Below are positions 8,020 to 15,524 of a stretch of DNA of 16,944 nucleotides, piece after piece. The DNA is from an uncultured Sediminibacterium sp. (lineage in GTDB: Bacteria > Bacteroidota > Bacteroidia > Chitinophagales > Chitinophagaceae). The notes below the pieces were generated by a model, which ran no database searches, was not told the origin of the DNA, and saw only the letters and a program-made list of their open reading frames with translations. The stretch spans positions 1-16,944 of the forward strand of contig NZ_CAMLMJ010000041.1 in NCBI RefSeq assembly GCF_946481145.1. Direction: 5' to 3'. The stretch's first letter is position 1; each line of letters starts with the position of its first letter. Both the position numbers and the translations under genes were made by a program.

Positions 8020-8481
8020 ATGATTAGCTTTAGGAATGCAACTTCCAGTGATAGCAATATAATATTGGATATTAAATTAAATTCTACAAAACAACTCACT
8101 GAGCCAGTTTGGGGGTGGGATCCGGTAATACAGATTGCGTACCATGCAAAACATTTTCGTCCTGAAACCTATCAATTAATTATCGTCGATGAAATGATTG
8201 TTGGATATTTTTCAGTGTACCAAACTGCATCCAATCTGTTATTCCTGGAAGCAATAGTCATTATAGATGATTTTCAGGGTAAAGGAATTGGCAGTATAAT
8301 TCTAAATAATTTAAGAAAAATAGCGAGCCAGGATTCATTAGAGATTGAGCTGCATGTCCAGAAGAATAATCTAATGGGTAAAAAATTCTTTCTTAAAAAA
8401 GGATTTAGTGTATCTACTCATTCTGTAACGCATTATAAAATGAAATACGTCCCGGAAAAATCAGTTAATTATGAATTATAA
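8020..8481 (+). CDS. GNAT family N-acetyltransferase
   Basis: A 153-residue acetyltransferase that moves an acetyl group from acetyl-CoA to an unknown acceptor. Motif A is well preserved: LFLEAIVIIDDFQGKGIGSIILNNLRK, with the acetyl-CoA pyrophosphate loop QGKGIG at about residues 87-92. The end, GKKFFLKKGFSVSTHSVTHYKMKY, is the usual GNAT motif B region followed by the final strand. Length is typical of a single domain. No signal peptide; cytoplasmic. The last 11 bases overlap the secreted NTF2-like gene, so the pair is one operon. Upstream are repeated operator-like sites, which suggests specific control. Substrate is not predictable. Confidence 0.93.
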   Translation: MISFRNATSSDSNIILDIKLNSTKQLTEPVWGWDPVIQIAYHAKHFRPETYQLIIVDEMIVGYFSVYQTASNLLFLEAIVIIDDFQGKGIGSIILNNLRKIASQDSLEIELHVQKNNLMGKKFFLKKGFSVSTHSVTHYKMKYVPEKSVNYEL

Positions 8482-9388
8482 ACCCATCCCTATTCGCTTA
8501 ATAATCCCCATGTTATTATTCATTTGCTTTCTTCCCACAACAGACTTAAATGCACAAACTGGCTTTATAGGTAATAGAAAAATTGATTCAATGCGTTTAC
8601 ATTACCTGAATGAACAATATATCCAGTCATGGATCAGGTCAGATACCATTACCTATAACCATTTGTTGTGGGACAAAAATTTTGTTCATCTAAGCGCAAG
8701 TAAGGGACGGCTTATACCTCGTGTGGAATTAGCGCCCATTTTTGGTGAAAAACGATTTGGTGCAATCAGACTATTTTATGCTGACAGTGTGGAGATTCGG
8801 TTTATTAGTGATACTATCGCATTTGTATATGCAGTAACGCCTTATGCGGATTTTGACGCAGAAACAATTTCCTATAGCAGGTATAATGATGTGTATTTAA
8901 AAAGTGGAGAAGGGTGGAAATGTATTGCAGCCAATACTGCTAATATAGCCCTGGATAATTACATCCTTTCTGAAATTACTAGTGTGCCTGTGCTGCTAAA
9001 GCCAGCTATAGCCACATCCCAAAACCAATATGAGGAAGAGTCAAACGTAATGAAATTAAACAGAAAATGGGTAAATGCATTTGCGCTTAATGATATTGCT
9101 TTAATGAAAAATGATACTTCAGCCGAAATCTGGATATCTTATCCTGATGGAAGTTTGCATAAAGGGGGGCTTACAATTTTTAAATCCTTGCAGACAATCA
9201 AATGTAAACACGACATTATTAATGAGGTTGTCTTCTTTCCGCGTAAAGATTTTGCTGTAAGCTGGAGTGTGATCAAATTAACTAAAGCAAATGCAAGAAT
9301 AAGTGCCTTGCAATTGTGTAATTATTATTTCTATGAGCAAGGCCAATGGAAACTAGTTTCGTTTAATGCTGTGGCGATACAAGATTAA
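8471..9388 (+). CDS. Secreted protein with two NTF2-like (DUF4440/SnoaL-like) domains
   Basis: A 305-residue protein with an N-terminal signal peptide: a basic residue, a hydrophobic core RLIIPMLLFICFLP, and a probable cleavage after LNA before QTGF (about residue 28). The mature protein appears to hold two cone-shaped NTF2-like domains. The first, about 40-165, has LNEQYIQSWIRSDTITYNHLL, SKGRLIPRVEL and the closing GEGWKCIAANTANI. The second, about 192-303, has LNRKWVNAFALNDIALMKN, PDGSLHKGG and QGQWKLVSFNAVAI. This arrangement matches the DUF4440/SnoaL-like pattern of a helix pair, variable loops and a final W-K strand. Function unknown; such domains bind small molecules or act as isomerase-like enzymes. 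Translation is probably coupled to the GNAT gene. It converges on the LytTR gene with only 22 bases between. Confidence 0.82.
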   Translation: MNYKPIPIRLIIPMLLFICFLPTTDLNAQTGFIGNRKIDSMRLHYLNEQYIQSWIRSDTITYNHLLWDKNFVHLSASKGRLIPRVELAPIFGEKRFGAIRLFYADSVEIRFISDTIAFVYAVTPYADFDAETISYSRYNDVYLKSGEGWKCIAANTANIALDNYILSEITSVPVLLKPAIATSQNQYEEESNVMKLNRKWVNAFALNDIALMKNDTSAEIWISYPDGSLHKGGLTIFKSLQTIKCKHDIINEVVFFPRKDFAVSWSVIKLTKANARISALQLCNYYFYEQGQWKLVSFNAVAIQD

Positions 9389-9410
9389 ATTCATGCAATA
9401 GTCGGTCCTG

Positions 9411-10130
9411 TTATGATATCTGCATAAATGATTCGACCTGTTTCTTATAAGACCTGCCAATAGGTATCTGGTGTTCGTTAAGGTGAATTTTGCCATGTTG
9501 TATATACTTTATACGGTTCTTGGCAACAATAAAGGATTTATGAACCCGAATAAATAAATCTTCAGGCAATTTTGATTCAATGATTTTCATATAGCCGAGA
9601 ATTACATGCTTTTGATTGCCTGCATAAACGATTGCATAGTCTTTGAGTCCTTGCACATGTGTAATATCATTGATGTTTACCCTGGTATATTTAGTGCCTG
9701 ATTTTATAGTAATTATTTCAGTTTCTATTTTGGAAGGTTGTTCAATCGTTTGGGCACCAGCGTGAATCAGGTCTAGTAGTTCTTTCGCCCGATTGCAAGC
9801 CTGCTCAAATCTTGGAAGTTTTATTGGTTTCAGCAGATAGTCAATAACACCGGCATCAAATCCATCAAGTGCATATTGTCTGTATGCCGTTGTTATAATT
9901 GTAATAGGCTTGTTTTCAAGCGATCTTAAGAAATCGAGTCCATTAATTGTAGGCATTTCTATGTCTAAAAAAAGAATGTCTGGTTTTTCATTCTCAATTT
10001 CTTTTTTAGCATCAGATGGATTAAGATGTTTGCTATGAAGTTGTAATAAATTTGATTTGTGGATATAATTCTCTATTACTTCCATAGCCAAAGGTTCATC
10101 ATCTAATATGATACATTTATACTTTCTCAT
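9411..10130 (-). CDS. LytTR-family response regulator
   Basis: A 239-residue DNA-binding response regulator. The receiver domain spans about residues 1-120: the acidic pocket Asp10, Asp11, the phosphoacceptor Asp56 in LFLDIEMP, Thr80/Thr81 and Lys101 in LLKPI are all present. A short linker leads to a LytTR DNA-binding domain, about residues 140-237, seen in IKSGTKYTRVNINDITHVQGLKDY, ESKLPEDLFIRVHKSFIVAKNRI and HLNEHQIPIGRSYKK. LytTR proteins bind imperfect 9-bp direct repeats. It overlaps the LytS kinase gene by ATGA (10127-10130), so kinase and regulator are a cognate pair. Targets are not shown directly; repeats at 7968-8003 and the region upstream of 11309 are candidates. Confidence 0.96.
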   Translation of the reverse strand: MRKYKCIILDDEPLAMEVIENYIHKSNLLQLHSKHLNPSDAKKEIENEKPDILFLDIEMPTINGLDFLRSLENKPITIITTAYRQYALDGFDAGVIDYLLKPIKLPRFEQACNRAKELLDLIHAGAQTIEQPSKIETEIITIKSGTKYTRVNINDITHVQGLKDYAIVYAGNQKHVILGYMKIIESKLPEDLFIRVHKSFIVAKNRIKYIQHGKIHLNEHQIPIGRSYKKQVESFMQIS

Positions 10131-11143
10131 AATTCAATAGATAATTGAATGGAATAAATGTCAGCATTTTTCTCCTGTGTAAATTGGTGTTTATCTGGAT
10201 AATATAATGCCAACCTTCTCCTCAGGTTTATCAGGCCCATTTGTTTGCCGGGTTTCTGAATTGAAGCCGAATAACTGTTTTCGCAATGAAATAATAATAT
10301 ATTTTCATTTAGTCGGCAGCTTATTTGAATGAAACTCTTTTTATGATCCGCTGCATGCACATACTTAAACGCATTTTCAACGATTGATAATAAAAGCATT
10401 GGTGCAATTTTGAATGATTTTTTGGGTATTTCATCAATCCTGTATTGTATATCGTATTCACTAATGTCTTTGCGGAGTTTTTCAAATTCTATGTAGTTAA
10501 CCAGGTTATTTATATCGGCTTCAAGTGGAACAGTATTTTCGTCCGTTTCATAAAGCATATACTCCATCATATCTGATAACTTAAGTATGAGTTCAGGTGT
10601 TTTCGCTGAATTCTTTAAAGACAATGCATAAAGGTTATTTAATGTATTGAAGAGAAAATGAGGGTTGATCTGAGCTTTGAGCAGGGTTAGTTCTGTAGAT
10701 AAATAATCAATACGCATGGCATTAATTTGCTCTTTTTGTCTGAATTGTTCTTTTAGGTAATAAAACAAAGAAGAAATCAGGATATATCTTAAAGCGAGAA
10801 AATAGTTGTTCCAGAATTGGATCGGGTTTGATTTATAGGTAATAAACATTTCTGATAAACTCCTGTAGTCGGCCTGATAACAAAAGGCAAATCCAGTCAT
10901 TAAAAGCAAGTGTATCAGGCAGTATTCAATATATTTCTTTTTTACGTAGAATTGAGGTATCAGGTACCAAAGATTGATATAGGTAATACATGCCAATAAA
11001 AAAACACGGTAGAATAGTGAAAAGAAAAATACAAAAGGGTATTCGGGCAATAACCCGATTACATCAAAGATGAAAGAGCAAAACATCGTAATCCAAAACA
11101 ATACATGGTAAATGATCCATGATTTTTTTTGCTTTTTTTGCAT
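10127..11143 (-). CDS. LytS-type membrane histidine kinase
   Basis: A 338-residue sensor kinase of the His_kinase/LytS family common in Bacteroidota. Four probable transmembrane segments lie at about residues 9-31, 37-60, 72-90 and 108-129, with no large periplasmic domain, so the signal is probably sensed in or near the membrane. The phosphoacceptor His162 sits in LKAQINPHFLFNTLNNLY, the hallmark of the family. The ATPase domain has Asn257 in LLLSIVENAFKYV and the G box GKQMGLINLRRRL near residue 300. It is transcribed divergently from the DUF2911 gene, has its own promoter about 23 bases upstream, and is followed by its regulator with a 4-base overlap. Confidence 0.95.
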   Translation of the reverse strand: MQKKQKKSWIIYHVLFWITMFCSFIFDVIGLLPEYPFVFFFSLFYRVFLLACITYINLWYLIPQFYVKKKYIEYCLIHLLLMTGFAFCYQADYRSLSEMFITYKSNPIQFWNNYFLALRYILISSLFYYLKEQFRQKEQINAMRIDYLSTELTLLKAQINPHFLFNTLNNLYALSLKNSAKTPELILKLSDMMEYMLYETDENTVPLEADINNLVNYIEFEKLRKDISEYDIQYRIDEIPKKSFKIAPMLLLSIVENAFKYVHAADHKKSFIQISCRLNENILLFHCENSYSASIQKPGKQMGLINLRRRLALYYPDKHQFTQEKNADIYSIQLSIEL

Positions 11144-11166
11144 CTTTTACGGGGTTTGTATTAGTG

Positions 11167-11194
11167 CAAAGGTACTCGATCATTAGTCTTGCAA
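11167..11194 (-). promoter_or_regulatory. Bacteroidota-type promoter for the LytS/LytTR operon
   Basis: On the minus strand TACCTTTG (11174 down to 11167) forms the -7 element, and TTG (11194 down to 11192) lies 17 bases upstream. This fits the TTG-N17..23-TAnnTTTG consensus of the phylum. The -7 element ends 23 bases before the kinase start codon at 11143. One arm of an inverted repeat, TCGATCA at 11176-11182, falls in the spacer. Confidence 0.7.
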
Positions 11195-11231
11195 CGCGCT
11201 CAAAAAACCCTTGGTAGTCGTTTTTGATCGA
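11176..11231. repeat. Inverted repeat TCGATCA / TGATCGA in divergent promoter region
   Basis: TCGATCA at 11176-11182 recurs as its reverse complement TGATCGA at 11225-11231, 49 bases centre to centre. The first arm lies inside the promoter of the LytS/LytTR operon and the second upstream of the DUF2911 gene, so both are placed to bind a shared regulator. Seven bases is short and chance is possible. Confidence 0.3.
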
Positions 11232-11283
11232 ATTCTAAAGTTGTTTATCGGTAATGTTTAGGAGTCGAAATTTGCCATTAATA

Positions 11284-11310
11284 ATATTGAAGTTCAATAC
11301 CCTTCAATAT
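11284..11310 (+). other. Inverted repeat spanning the DUF2911 start codon
   Basis: ATATTGAAG (11284-11292) and CTTCAATAT (11302-11310) are perfect 9-bp inverted arms separated by nine bases. The right arm contains the first two bases of the ATG at 11309-11311. As DNA it could be an operator; as RNA it would bury the start codon in a hairpin. Confidence 0.5.
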
Positions 11311-12451
11311 GACGATCAAAAAACTACTGGTATTTCTAGGTATTTTCCTCCAAATTAAGGTTTCTGGTCAAACAATTACCCTGACACAGCCACCCAATGG
11401 CGGTAATCAAAAATCAGCCGTCTCACAATGGATGGGGATTGGGTTTGTTACCGTTACCTACCGGGGGCCAGATGTTCATGATAACAATGGAAATGATCGC
11501 AGGGGAAAAATATGGGGAAACCTGGTTCATAATGGGTTCGCGGATTTAGGTTTTGGACCATCTATGGCTTCTCCCTGGAGAGCAGGCTCCAATGAAATTA
11601 CAACGATTCAGTTCTCACATGCTATGAAAGTAAACGGCAAATCAATTTTACCGGGTACTTATGGGTTGATGCTGGCTTTAGACTCCCTGAATGCATGGAC
11701 CTGGATATTTTCCTCTGTTTCCACAAGTTGGGGTACGTATTATTATAATGAAGAAGACGATGTTCAGCGCATCCCGGCAAATCCGGAGAATGCACCATAT
11801 TCAGAATGGTTAACGTATACATTTGAGCAAAGAAATGCTGCATCCTGTCAATTGTGGTTGAATTGGGAAGATAAACGGATAGGTTTTCGAATTGAACTTC
11901 CCAATGCCAATGATTTATATGTTGCCAAAATGAAAGAAGAATTGGTAGGATATGCTGGGTTTGATAGCCGGAATTGGATTCGTGCGGCTAAATTTTGTTT
12001 AGATAGCATGGTTCAAATGGAAAAAGGACTATGGTTCATTGACCGAGCACTTGATACAGCTCGCATGAATGGAATTATAGATGCGAATTCACTACGTATA
12101 AAATATGAACTTTTACTACAATTAAATAGGGGAGAGAAAGCGAAGTTGGTATTTGATCAGTTGGTCGGACTGAAAGAGCTCCTGGTAACAGATCTTTATT
12201 TGCTTGGAAGAAATGTACTCAAAAAAGGATATTTAAAAGAAGCATCCTCAATTTTTATTTCCAATAAAGAGAAATTCCCGATGGACAAATATTGGACAAA
12301 TATGGGATTGGCATTATCTCTCACTGCTGAAGGAAAAAATACTGAAGCTATTGCATGCTGGGAACGAGTGATTGAAAATTCTCCACCAGATCGTATTGCC
12401 AGTATTCCTGAATATGAGGCACAAATAAAAAAATTAAAGGAGGAAAAATGA
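11309..12451 (+). CDS. Secreted DUF2911 protein with C-terminal TPR-like region
   Basis: A 380-residue protein with a signal peptide (TIKKLLVFLGIFLQIKVSG, cleavage probably before Gln21). Residues about 30-195 form the DUF2911 domain, common in Bacteroidota: SQWMGIGFVTVTYRGPDV, RRGKIWGNLV, SPWRAGSNEITTIQFSHAMKVNGKSILPGTYGLML and SWGTYYYNEEDDVQRI all follow the family pattern. Residues about 215-378 are helical with TPR-like repeats (WTNMGLALSLTAEGKNTEAIACWERVIENSP is the clearest). The role of DUF2911 is unknown. The gene is divergent from the LytS/LytTR operon, a position that suggests control by that pair. Its stop codon overlaps a possible small ORF (12448-12555) by ATGA. Confidence 0.92.
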   Translation: MTIKKLLVFLGIFLQIKVSGQTITLTQPPNGGNQKSAVSQWMGIGFVTVTYRGPDVHDNNGNDRRGKIWGNLVHNGFADLGFGPSMASPWRAGSNEITTIQFSHAMKVNGKSILPGTYGLMLALDSLNAWTWIFSSVSTSWGTYYYNEEDDVQRIPANPENAPYSEWLTYTFEQRNAASCQLWLNWEDKRIGFRIELPNANDLYVAKMKEELVGYAGFDSRNWIRAAKFCLDSMVQMEKGLWFIDRALDTARMNGIIDANSLRIKYELLLQLNRGEKAKLVFDQLVGLKELLVTDLYLLGRNVLKKGYLKEASSIFISNKEKFPMDKYWTNMGLALSLTAEGKNTEAIACWERVIENSPPDRIASIPEYEAQIKKLKEEK

Positions 12452-12555
12452 AACAACAAGGTGTTCCTCTATTTAACTGGTTCTTACTCTTATTTACTAA
12501 CAACACTAAGAAAACTTTTATTTTTTTGCATACTCAAATTGCAAAGTTGATATGA
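12448..12555 (+). CDS. Possible coupled 35-residue ORF
   Basis: An ATG at 12448 overlaps the DUF2911 stop codon as ATGA and is preceded at close range by AAAGGAGGAAAA, a strong Shine-Dalgarno-like run in a window where such sites are otherwise rare. The run also encodes the Lys-Glu-Glu-Lys end of the DUF2911 protein, so it may be incidental. The 35-residue product begins MKQQGVPLFNWFLLLF, hydrophobic in the first half, then a basic stretch. No family is recognised. It could be a genuine small membrane peptide, the stub of a lost gene, or chance. Confidence 0.25.
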   Translation: MKQQGVPLFNWFLLLFTNNTKKTFIFLHTQIAKLI

Positions 12556-12696
12556 TATAAATAGGTATAAGAAACATCGTTATTAAGCAAACAGGTTACC
12601 TGACCGACAAAGTTTATCCCACTCTTGTTAACTCCCCAAGCTTATCAAAAGCGTAATGGTAACCTTTAATGAGAACAGGCAAGGTTTAGATTTCTC

Positions 12697-12749
12697 ATGT
12701 GTGTAATTCGCATAGGGTACGCACATCGGCCTGTATTTCTATACGGGCC
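12697..12749 (+). other. Two adjacent hairpins, possible terminator or structured RNA
   Basis: Stem 1 is ATGTGTGTA / TACGCACAT (12697-12705 with 12718-12726; 12-base loop, one G-U). Stem 2, one base later, is GGCCTGTAT / ATACGGGCC (12728-12736 with 12741-12749; TTCT loop, one G-U). A T-rich but broken tail follows (CATTTTCATTCATTGGTTTT). Stem 2 may terminate the DUF2911 transcript, or the pair may form a structured leader of the hydrolase gene 121 bases downstream. Confidence 0.45.
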
Positions 12750-12842
12750 CATTTTCATTCATTGGTTTTATCCGCATGATGGGTTGAATTCAACAATTAT
12801 TGTTTTCTATTTATAGAAACAGGTAGGTCGTTTTTTTATATA

Positions 12843-12855
12843 ATGTATGATACAT
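12843..12855 (+). promoter_or_regulatory. Perfect palindrome just upstream of the hydrolase gene
   Basis: ATGTAT-G-ATACAT is a 13-base perfect palindrome centred on 12849. It ends 15 bases before the hydrolase start codon, a position suitable for a repressor operator. No cognate regulator is adjacent. Confidence 0.35.
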
Positions 12856-12870
12856 AAAAAGGGTTAATTT

Positions 12871-13749
12871 ATGCAGACAATTACAATAACCGCAGCAGAT
12901 GGTTACAAGTTAAGCGCACTTTATAGCAAGCCCGTAGGCCAAAATATTGGCTATATAGTTTTAAGTTCTGCCACAGGGATAAAAAAGGAATTCTATATAA
13001 ATTTTGCCCGATATCTGGTTCAAAATGGTTACGCTGTTTTATTGTATGATTATAGAGGTATCGGCAAATCAGCTCCTGTAAACCTACGGAAATGCGCATC
13101 TTTTATGCATGAGTGGGGTACTCTAGATATGAATGCTGTTTTAGATTATATGGTAACCGAAAAAAAAGCGACCGATATTATTTGGGTTGGACATAGTGTT
13201 GGAGCACAATTGGTTGGATTTCTAAAACATAAAGAACATATCCGGAAAGTAATAGCTATTAGTGCAGCATTTGGCTACTGGAAATATTTTCCTTCCCCCA
13301 TAAAATGGAAAATATGGGGGCTCTGGTTTTTTATAGGCCCACTTATGGTGTCTTTGTTTGGATATGGTGCGATGAAAAGAATTGGTTGGGGTGAAAATTT
13401 GCCGCGTAATATGATGAAAGAATGGAGAGAGTGGTGTTTAAGTAAAACCTACTTTACCTCAATGCTGAACAGGAAAATACATGCCGATAAATTTTATGGA
13501 TTTGACATTCCGATCACTTCTGTATATATGAGTGATGATCCACTGGCAAATGATACTACAGCTCCTAAGATGCTATCTTTTTTCCCAGATGCTAAATATG
13601 AATTATTAAAACTTTATGTAGATGAATACACCCATTGTCCTGTTGGACATGTTGGTATCTTTCGGAAGAAATTTCAAAACAATCTCTGGCCATTGCTGGT
13701 AGAGATTATCGAAGGGAGTCATTATATGAAGAAAATTCAGCGATTATAA
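12871..13749 (+). CDS. Alpha/beta hydrolase (COG4757-like)
   Basis: A 292-residue cytoplasmic alpha/beta-hydrolase fold protein. The N-terminal ITAADGYKLSALYSKP and the strand-turn LLYDYRGIGKSAP are typical. The nucleophile elbow GHSVG is at residues 107-111, with Ser109 as nucleophile. The acid is probably Asp222 or Asp223 in YMSDDPLA, and the base His260 in PVGHVGIFRKKF, so the catalytic triad appears complete. The overall pattern resembles the predicted hydrolases of COG4757. Substrate is unknown; esterase or lipase-like activity is an inference. It stands alone: a 419-base gap lies upstream and a strong bidirectional terminator directly follows. Confidence 0.9.
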   Translation: MQTITITAADGYKLSALYSKPVGQNIGYIVLSSATGIKKEFYINFARYLVQNGYAVLLYDYRGIGKSAPVNLRKCASFMHEWGTLDMNAVLDYMVTEKKATDIIWVGHSVGAQLVGFLKHKEHIRKVIAISAAFGYWKYFPSPIKWKIWGLWFFIGPLMVSLFGYGAMKRIGWGENLPRNMMKEWREWCLSKTYFTSMLNRKIHADKFYGFDIPITSVYMSDDPLANDTTAPKMLSFFPDAKYELLKLYVDEYTHCPVGHVGIFRKKFQNNLWPLLVEIIEGSHYMKKIQRL

Positions 13750-13800
13750 TAAAACAAGCCTTGAATATGCATTAGAAATGCATATTCAAGGCTTGTTTTA
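13750..13800. terminator. Bidirectional terminator with a 24-bp perfect stem
   Basis: Positions 13750-13773 and 13777-13800 are exact reverse complements around the loop AGA. The stem holds AACAAGCC at its base, and A-rich and T-rich flanks supply U-runs on both strands. It begins one base after the hydrolase stop and ends 11 bases before the pafA stop, so it closes both convergent transcripts. Confidence 0.92.
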
Positions 13801-13811
13801 GGTTAGCTTAC

Positions 13812-15458
13812 CTAACGGCCTCCAGCTACTTCGCTGATTACTTTACCAACTGCGCCATTAGGCATTTGGATACTCAACATTGCCGCAACTGTTACAGCAA
13901 TATCAGTCATATAGTGTTCTTTATAAGTTTTGCCCGGATTTACTTTCCATCCATACCATACTAAAGGTATATGAGAATCATAGGGGTTCCAAACGCTATG
14001 GTCTGTGCCTTTGGAATTATCTTTAAACCAGGCTGGTTTTGGAATTATTTGAAGCTCGCCGCTTCTATATGGAAAATATCCGTTGATTAATCTTTCACGA
14101 ATGGTATGCTGAAGATTAGATTCCCCAAGTGTTGCTTTATCAACAACCCTGTAAATACCTTCTTCTTTTTCCATCATGTTAATAATGAATGATTTGATTT
14201 CAGTAAGATTTAGTTTTAATGAATCAATATCCTTCAAATTCAATGCAAGATTATAATAGGTTGAATTGATGATGCCATTCTTTAATTTGTATTTGGCCAA
14301 CAGTTCGGCATTTATTTTTCGAACGATTGAGCCTAGTGGAATAGATCCACCCGGAAGATTGTGCTCCTTTAAAAATGCAGGAACATGCGCTGCACCATGG
14401 TCTGCAGTTAGAAACAATAAATAATTACCCTTTCCCACTTGCTGATCCAGAAAGTTCAGGAATTGCTCAACGTCTTTGTCAAGGCGCAGGTAAGTATCTT
14501 CCAGTTCTACAGCATTTGGACCATAAGTATGTCCAGCATAATCTGGCGATGATATACTAACTGCCAGGAAATCAGTTTCCTTTCCCTTACCCATCTTTTC
14601 ATTGATTGCAGCCGCTTTGGCCATTTCAAATGTATACGTGGCTGCTTGGGGAATATGAGGAAGTTTATAGTAGTCTTTTCCTACATAGCCAGACAGGTCA
14701 TAAGGGAAACTGGTTTTAGCTACTAATTCAGAACGTTCATAATCTTTTACATCTTCTGAACTCTGTGTATAGGTGTCAATTGGATAAAGCGTTTTCCAAC
14801 CTTCTTTATAGTAGGTGTCTGGCAGTTTTTTGTTATTGAAGTCATTTACCCATTGAGGTAATTCTTTCATGTAATAAGTGCTTGAAATGAAAAGGCCCTT
14901 TGATTCGTCATACCAATAAGCAGCATTGGCCGAATGACCAGCCGGAAATATGGCACCGCGGTCTTTAATTGAAATGCCTATCACTTTACTCCTGAAATTT
15001 GTCGCAAGTCTTAATTCATCGGTTACTGTATTAGATACCATGTTGGCCGGGCTCATTTCACCATCCTTACTGTCAGAACCCACTGTTTTAACAGTTTTAT
15101 CTTCTGCACAGTAAACGGTTCTTTGCATTTTAGTATCCCACCAATTGTTGCCGGTAATACCATTGATGGCAGGTACCGAACCTGTATAAACGCATGAATG
15201 ACCGCAACCGGTTGCAGTAGGAGTATAGGGAATAAACGTGTTCTCACAACTAAATCCCTGATTCAACAAGCGGTTAAATCCACCCTTGCCATAGCGATTT
15301 TGGTAGCGGTAGAGGTAGTCCCAACGCATTTGATCAACCATGAGTCCAACCACCAGTTTTGGTCTTGAAACGCCATTTGTGGCTGGTGCAGGGGCTTTCT
15401 GAGCGTGTCCGGCTGTTGTTATAACCAGGAGGCTTGCAATAAACAGAATTCTTTTCAT
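13812..15458 (-). CDS. pafA: PafA-type alkaline phosphatase, exported
   Basis: A 548-residue exported phosphatase of the alkaline phosphatase superfamily, close to the phosphate-insensitive PafA of Elizabethkingia. It hydrolyses phosphomonoesters in the periplasm. The signal peptide is MKRILFIASLLVITTAGHAQ. Active-site residues can be placed by comparison with PafA: metal ligand Asp42, nucleophile Thr83 (in TATGCGH), Asn104, the phosphate-binding pair Lys165 and Arg167 (IKDRGAIFPAGH), metal ligands Asp306 and His310 (SPDYAGH), Asp353 and His354 (TADHGAAH), and His487 (GTDHSVWN). Thr as nucleophile together with K/R separates it from PhoA. All key residues are intact. It is transcribed divergently from the PLP enzyme at 15590. 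No Pho-box-like repeat was recognised upstream. Confidence 0.95.
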   Translation of the reverse strand: MKRILFIASLLVITTAGHAQKAPAPATNGVSRPKLVVGLMVDQMRWDYLYRYQNRYGKGGFNRLLNQGFSCENTFIPYTPTATGCGHSCVYTGSVPAINGITGNNWWDTKMQRTVYCAEDKTVKTVGSDSKDGEMSPANMVSNTVTDELRLATNFRSKVIGISIKDRGAIFPAGHSANAAYWYDESKGLFISSTYYMKELPQWVNDFNNKKLPDTYYKEGWKTLYPIDTYTQSSEDVKDYERSELVAKTSFPYDLSGYVGKDYYKLPHIPQAATYTFEMAKAAAINEKMGKGKETDFLAVSISSPDYAGHTYGPNAVELEDTYLRLDKDVEQFLNFLDQQVGKGNYLLFLTADHGAAHVPAFLKEHNLPGGSIPLGSIVRKINAELLAKYKLKNGIINSTYYNLALNLKDIDSLKLNLTEIKSFIINMMEKEEGIYRVVDKATLGESNLQHTIRERLINGYFPYRSGELQIIPKPAWFKDNSKGTDHSVWNPYDSHIPLVWYGWKVNPGKTYKEHYMTDIAVTVAAMLSIQMPNGAVGKVISEVAGGR

Positions 15459-15524
15459 GAGATTGAGTTTTCCTTTGTAGAAGCTTAAAACGGGGTGAAG
15501 ATACGATACTGTTTATAAATCAGC

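Larger units (their letters stand above)
12452..12870. other. 419-base intergenic region with several inverted repeats
   Basis: Apart from the small ORF at its left end this stretch has no convincing coding sequence. It holds a palindrome CAGGTTACCTG (12592-12602), whose AGGTTACC recurs inverted at 12658-12665; a 9-bp stem 12697-12705 / 12718-12726 with one G-U pair; an adjacent 9-bp stem 12728-12736 / 12741-12749; the palindrome TTGAATTCAA (12785-12794); and a small stem TTTCTA/TAGAAA at 12804-12819. No known riboswitch or tRNA was recognised. Neither a clear promoter for 12871 nor a clear terminator for the DUF2911 gene could be fixed. Confidence 0.6.

Noticed and set aside
11237..11261. 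LytTR-like half-sites AAAGTTGTT and AATGTTTAG upstream of the DUF2911 gene
   Set aside because: They fit the consensus only partly and are 16 bases apart rather than about 21, so they were not annotated as a regulator site.
12593..12665. Insertion-sequence remnant bounded by AGGTTACC / GGTAACCT
   Set aside because: The arms are only 8 bp, the enclosed 57 bases have no coding trace of a transposase, and no flanking target duplication was found.
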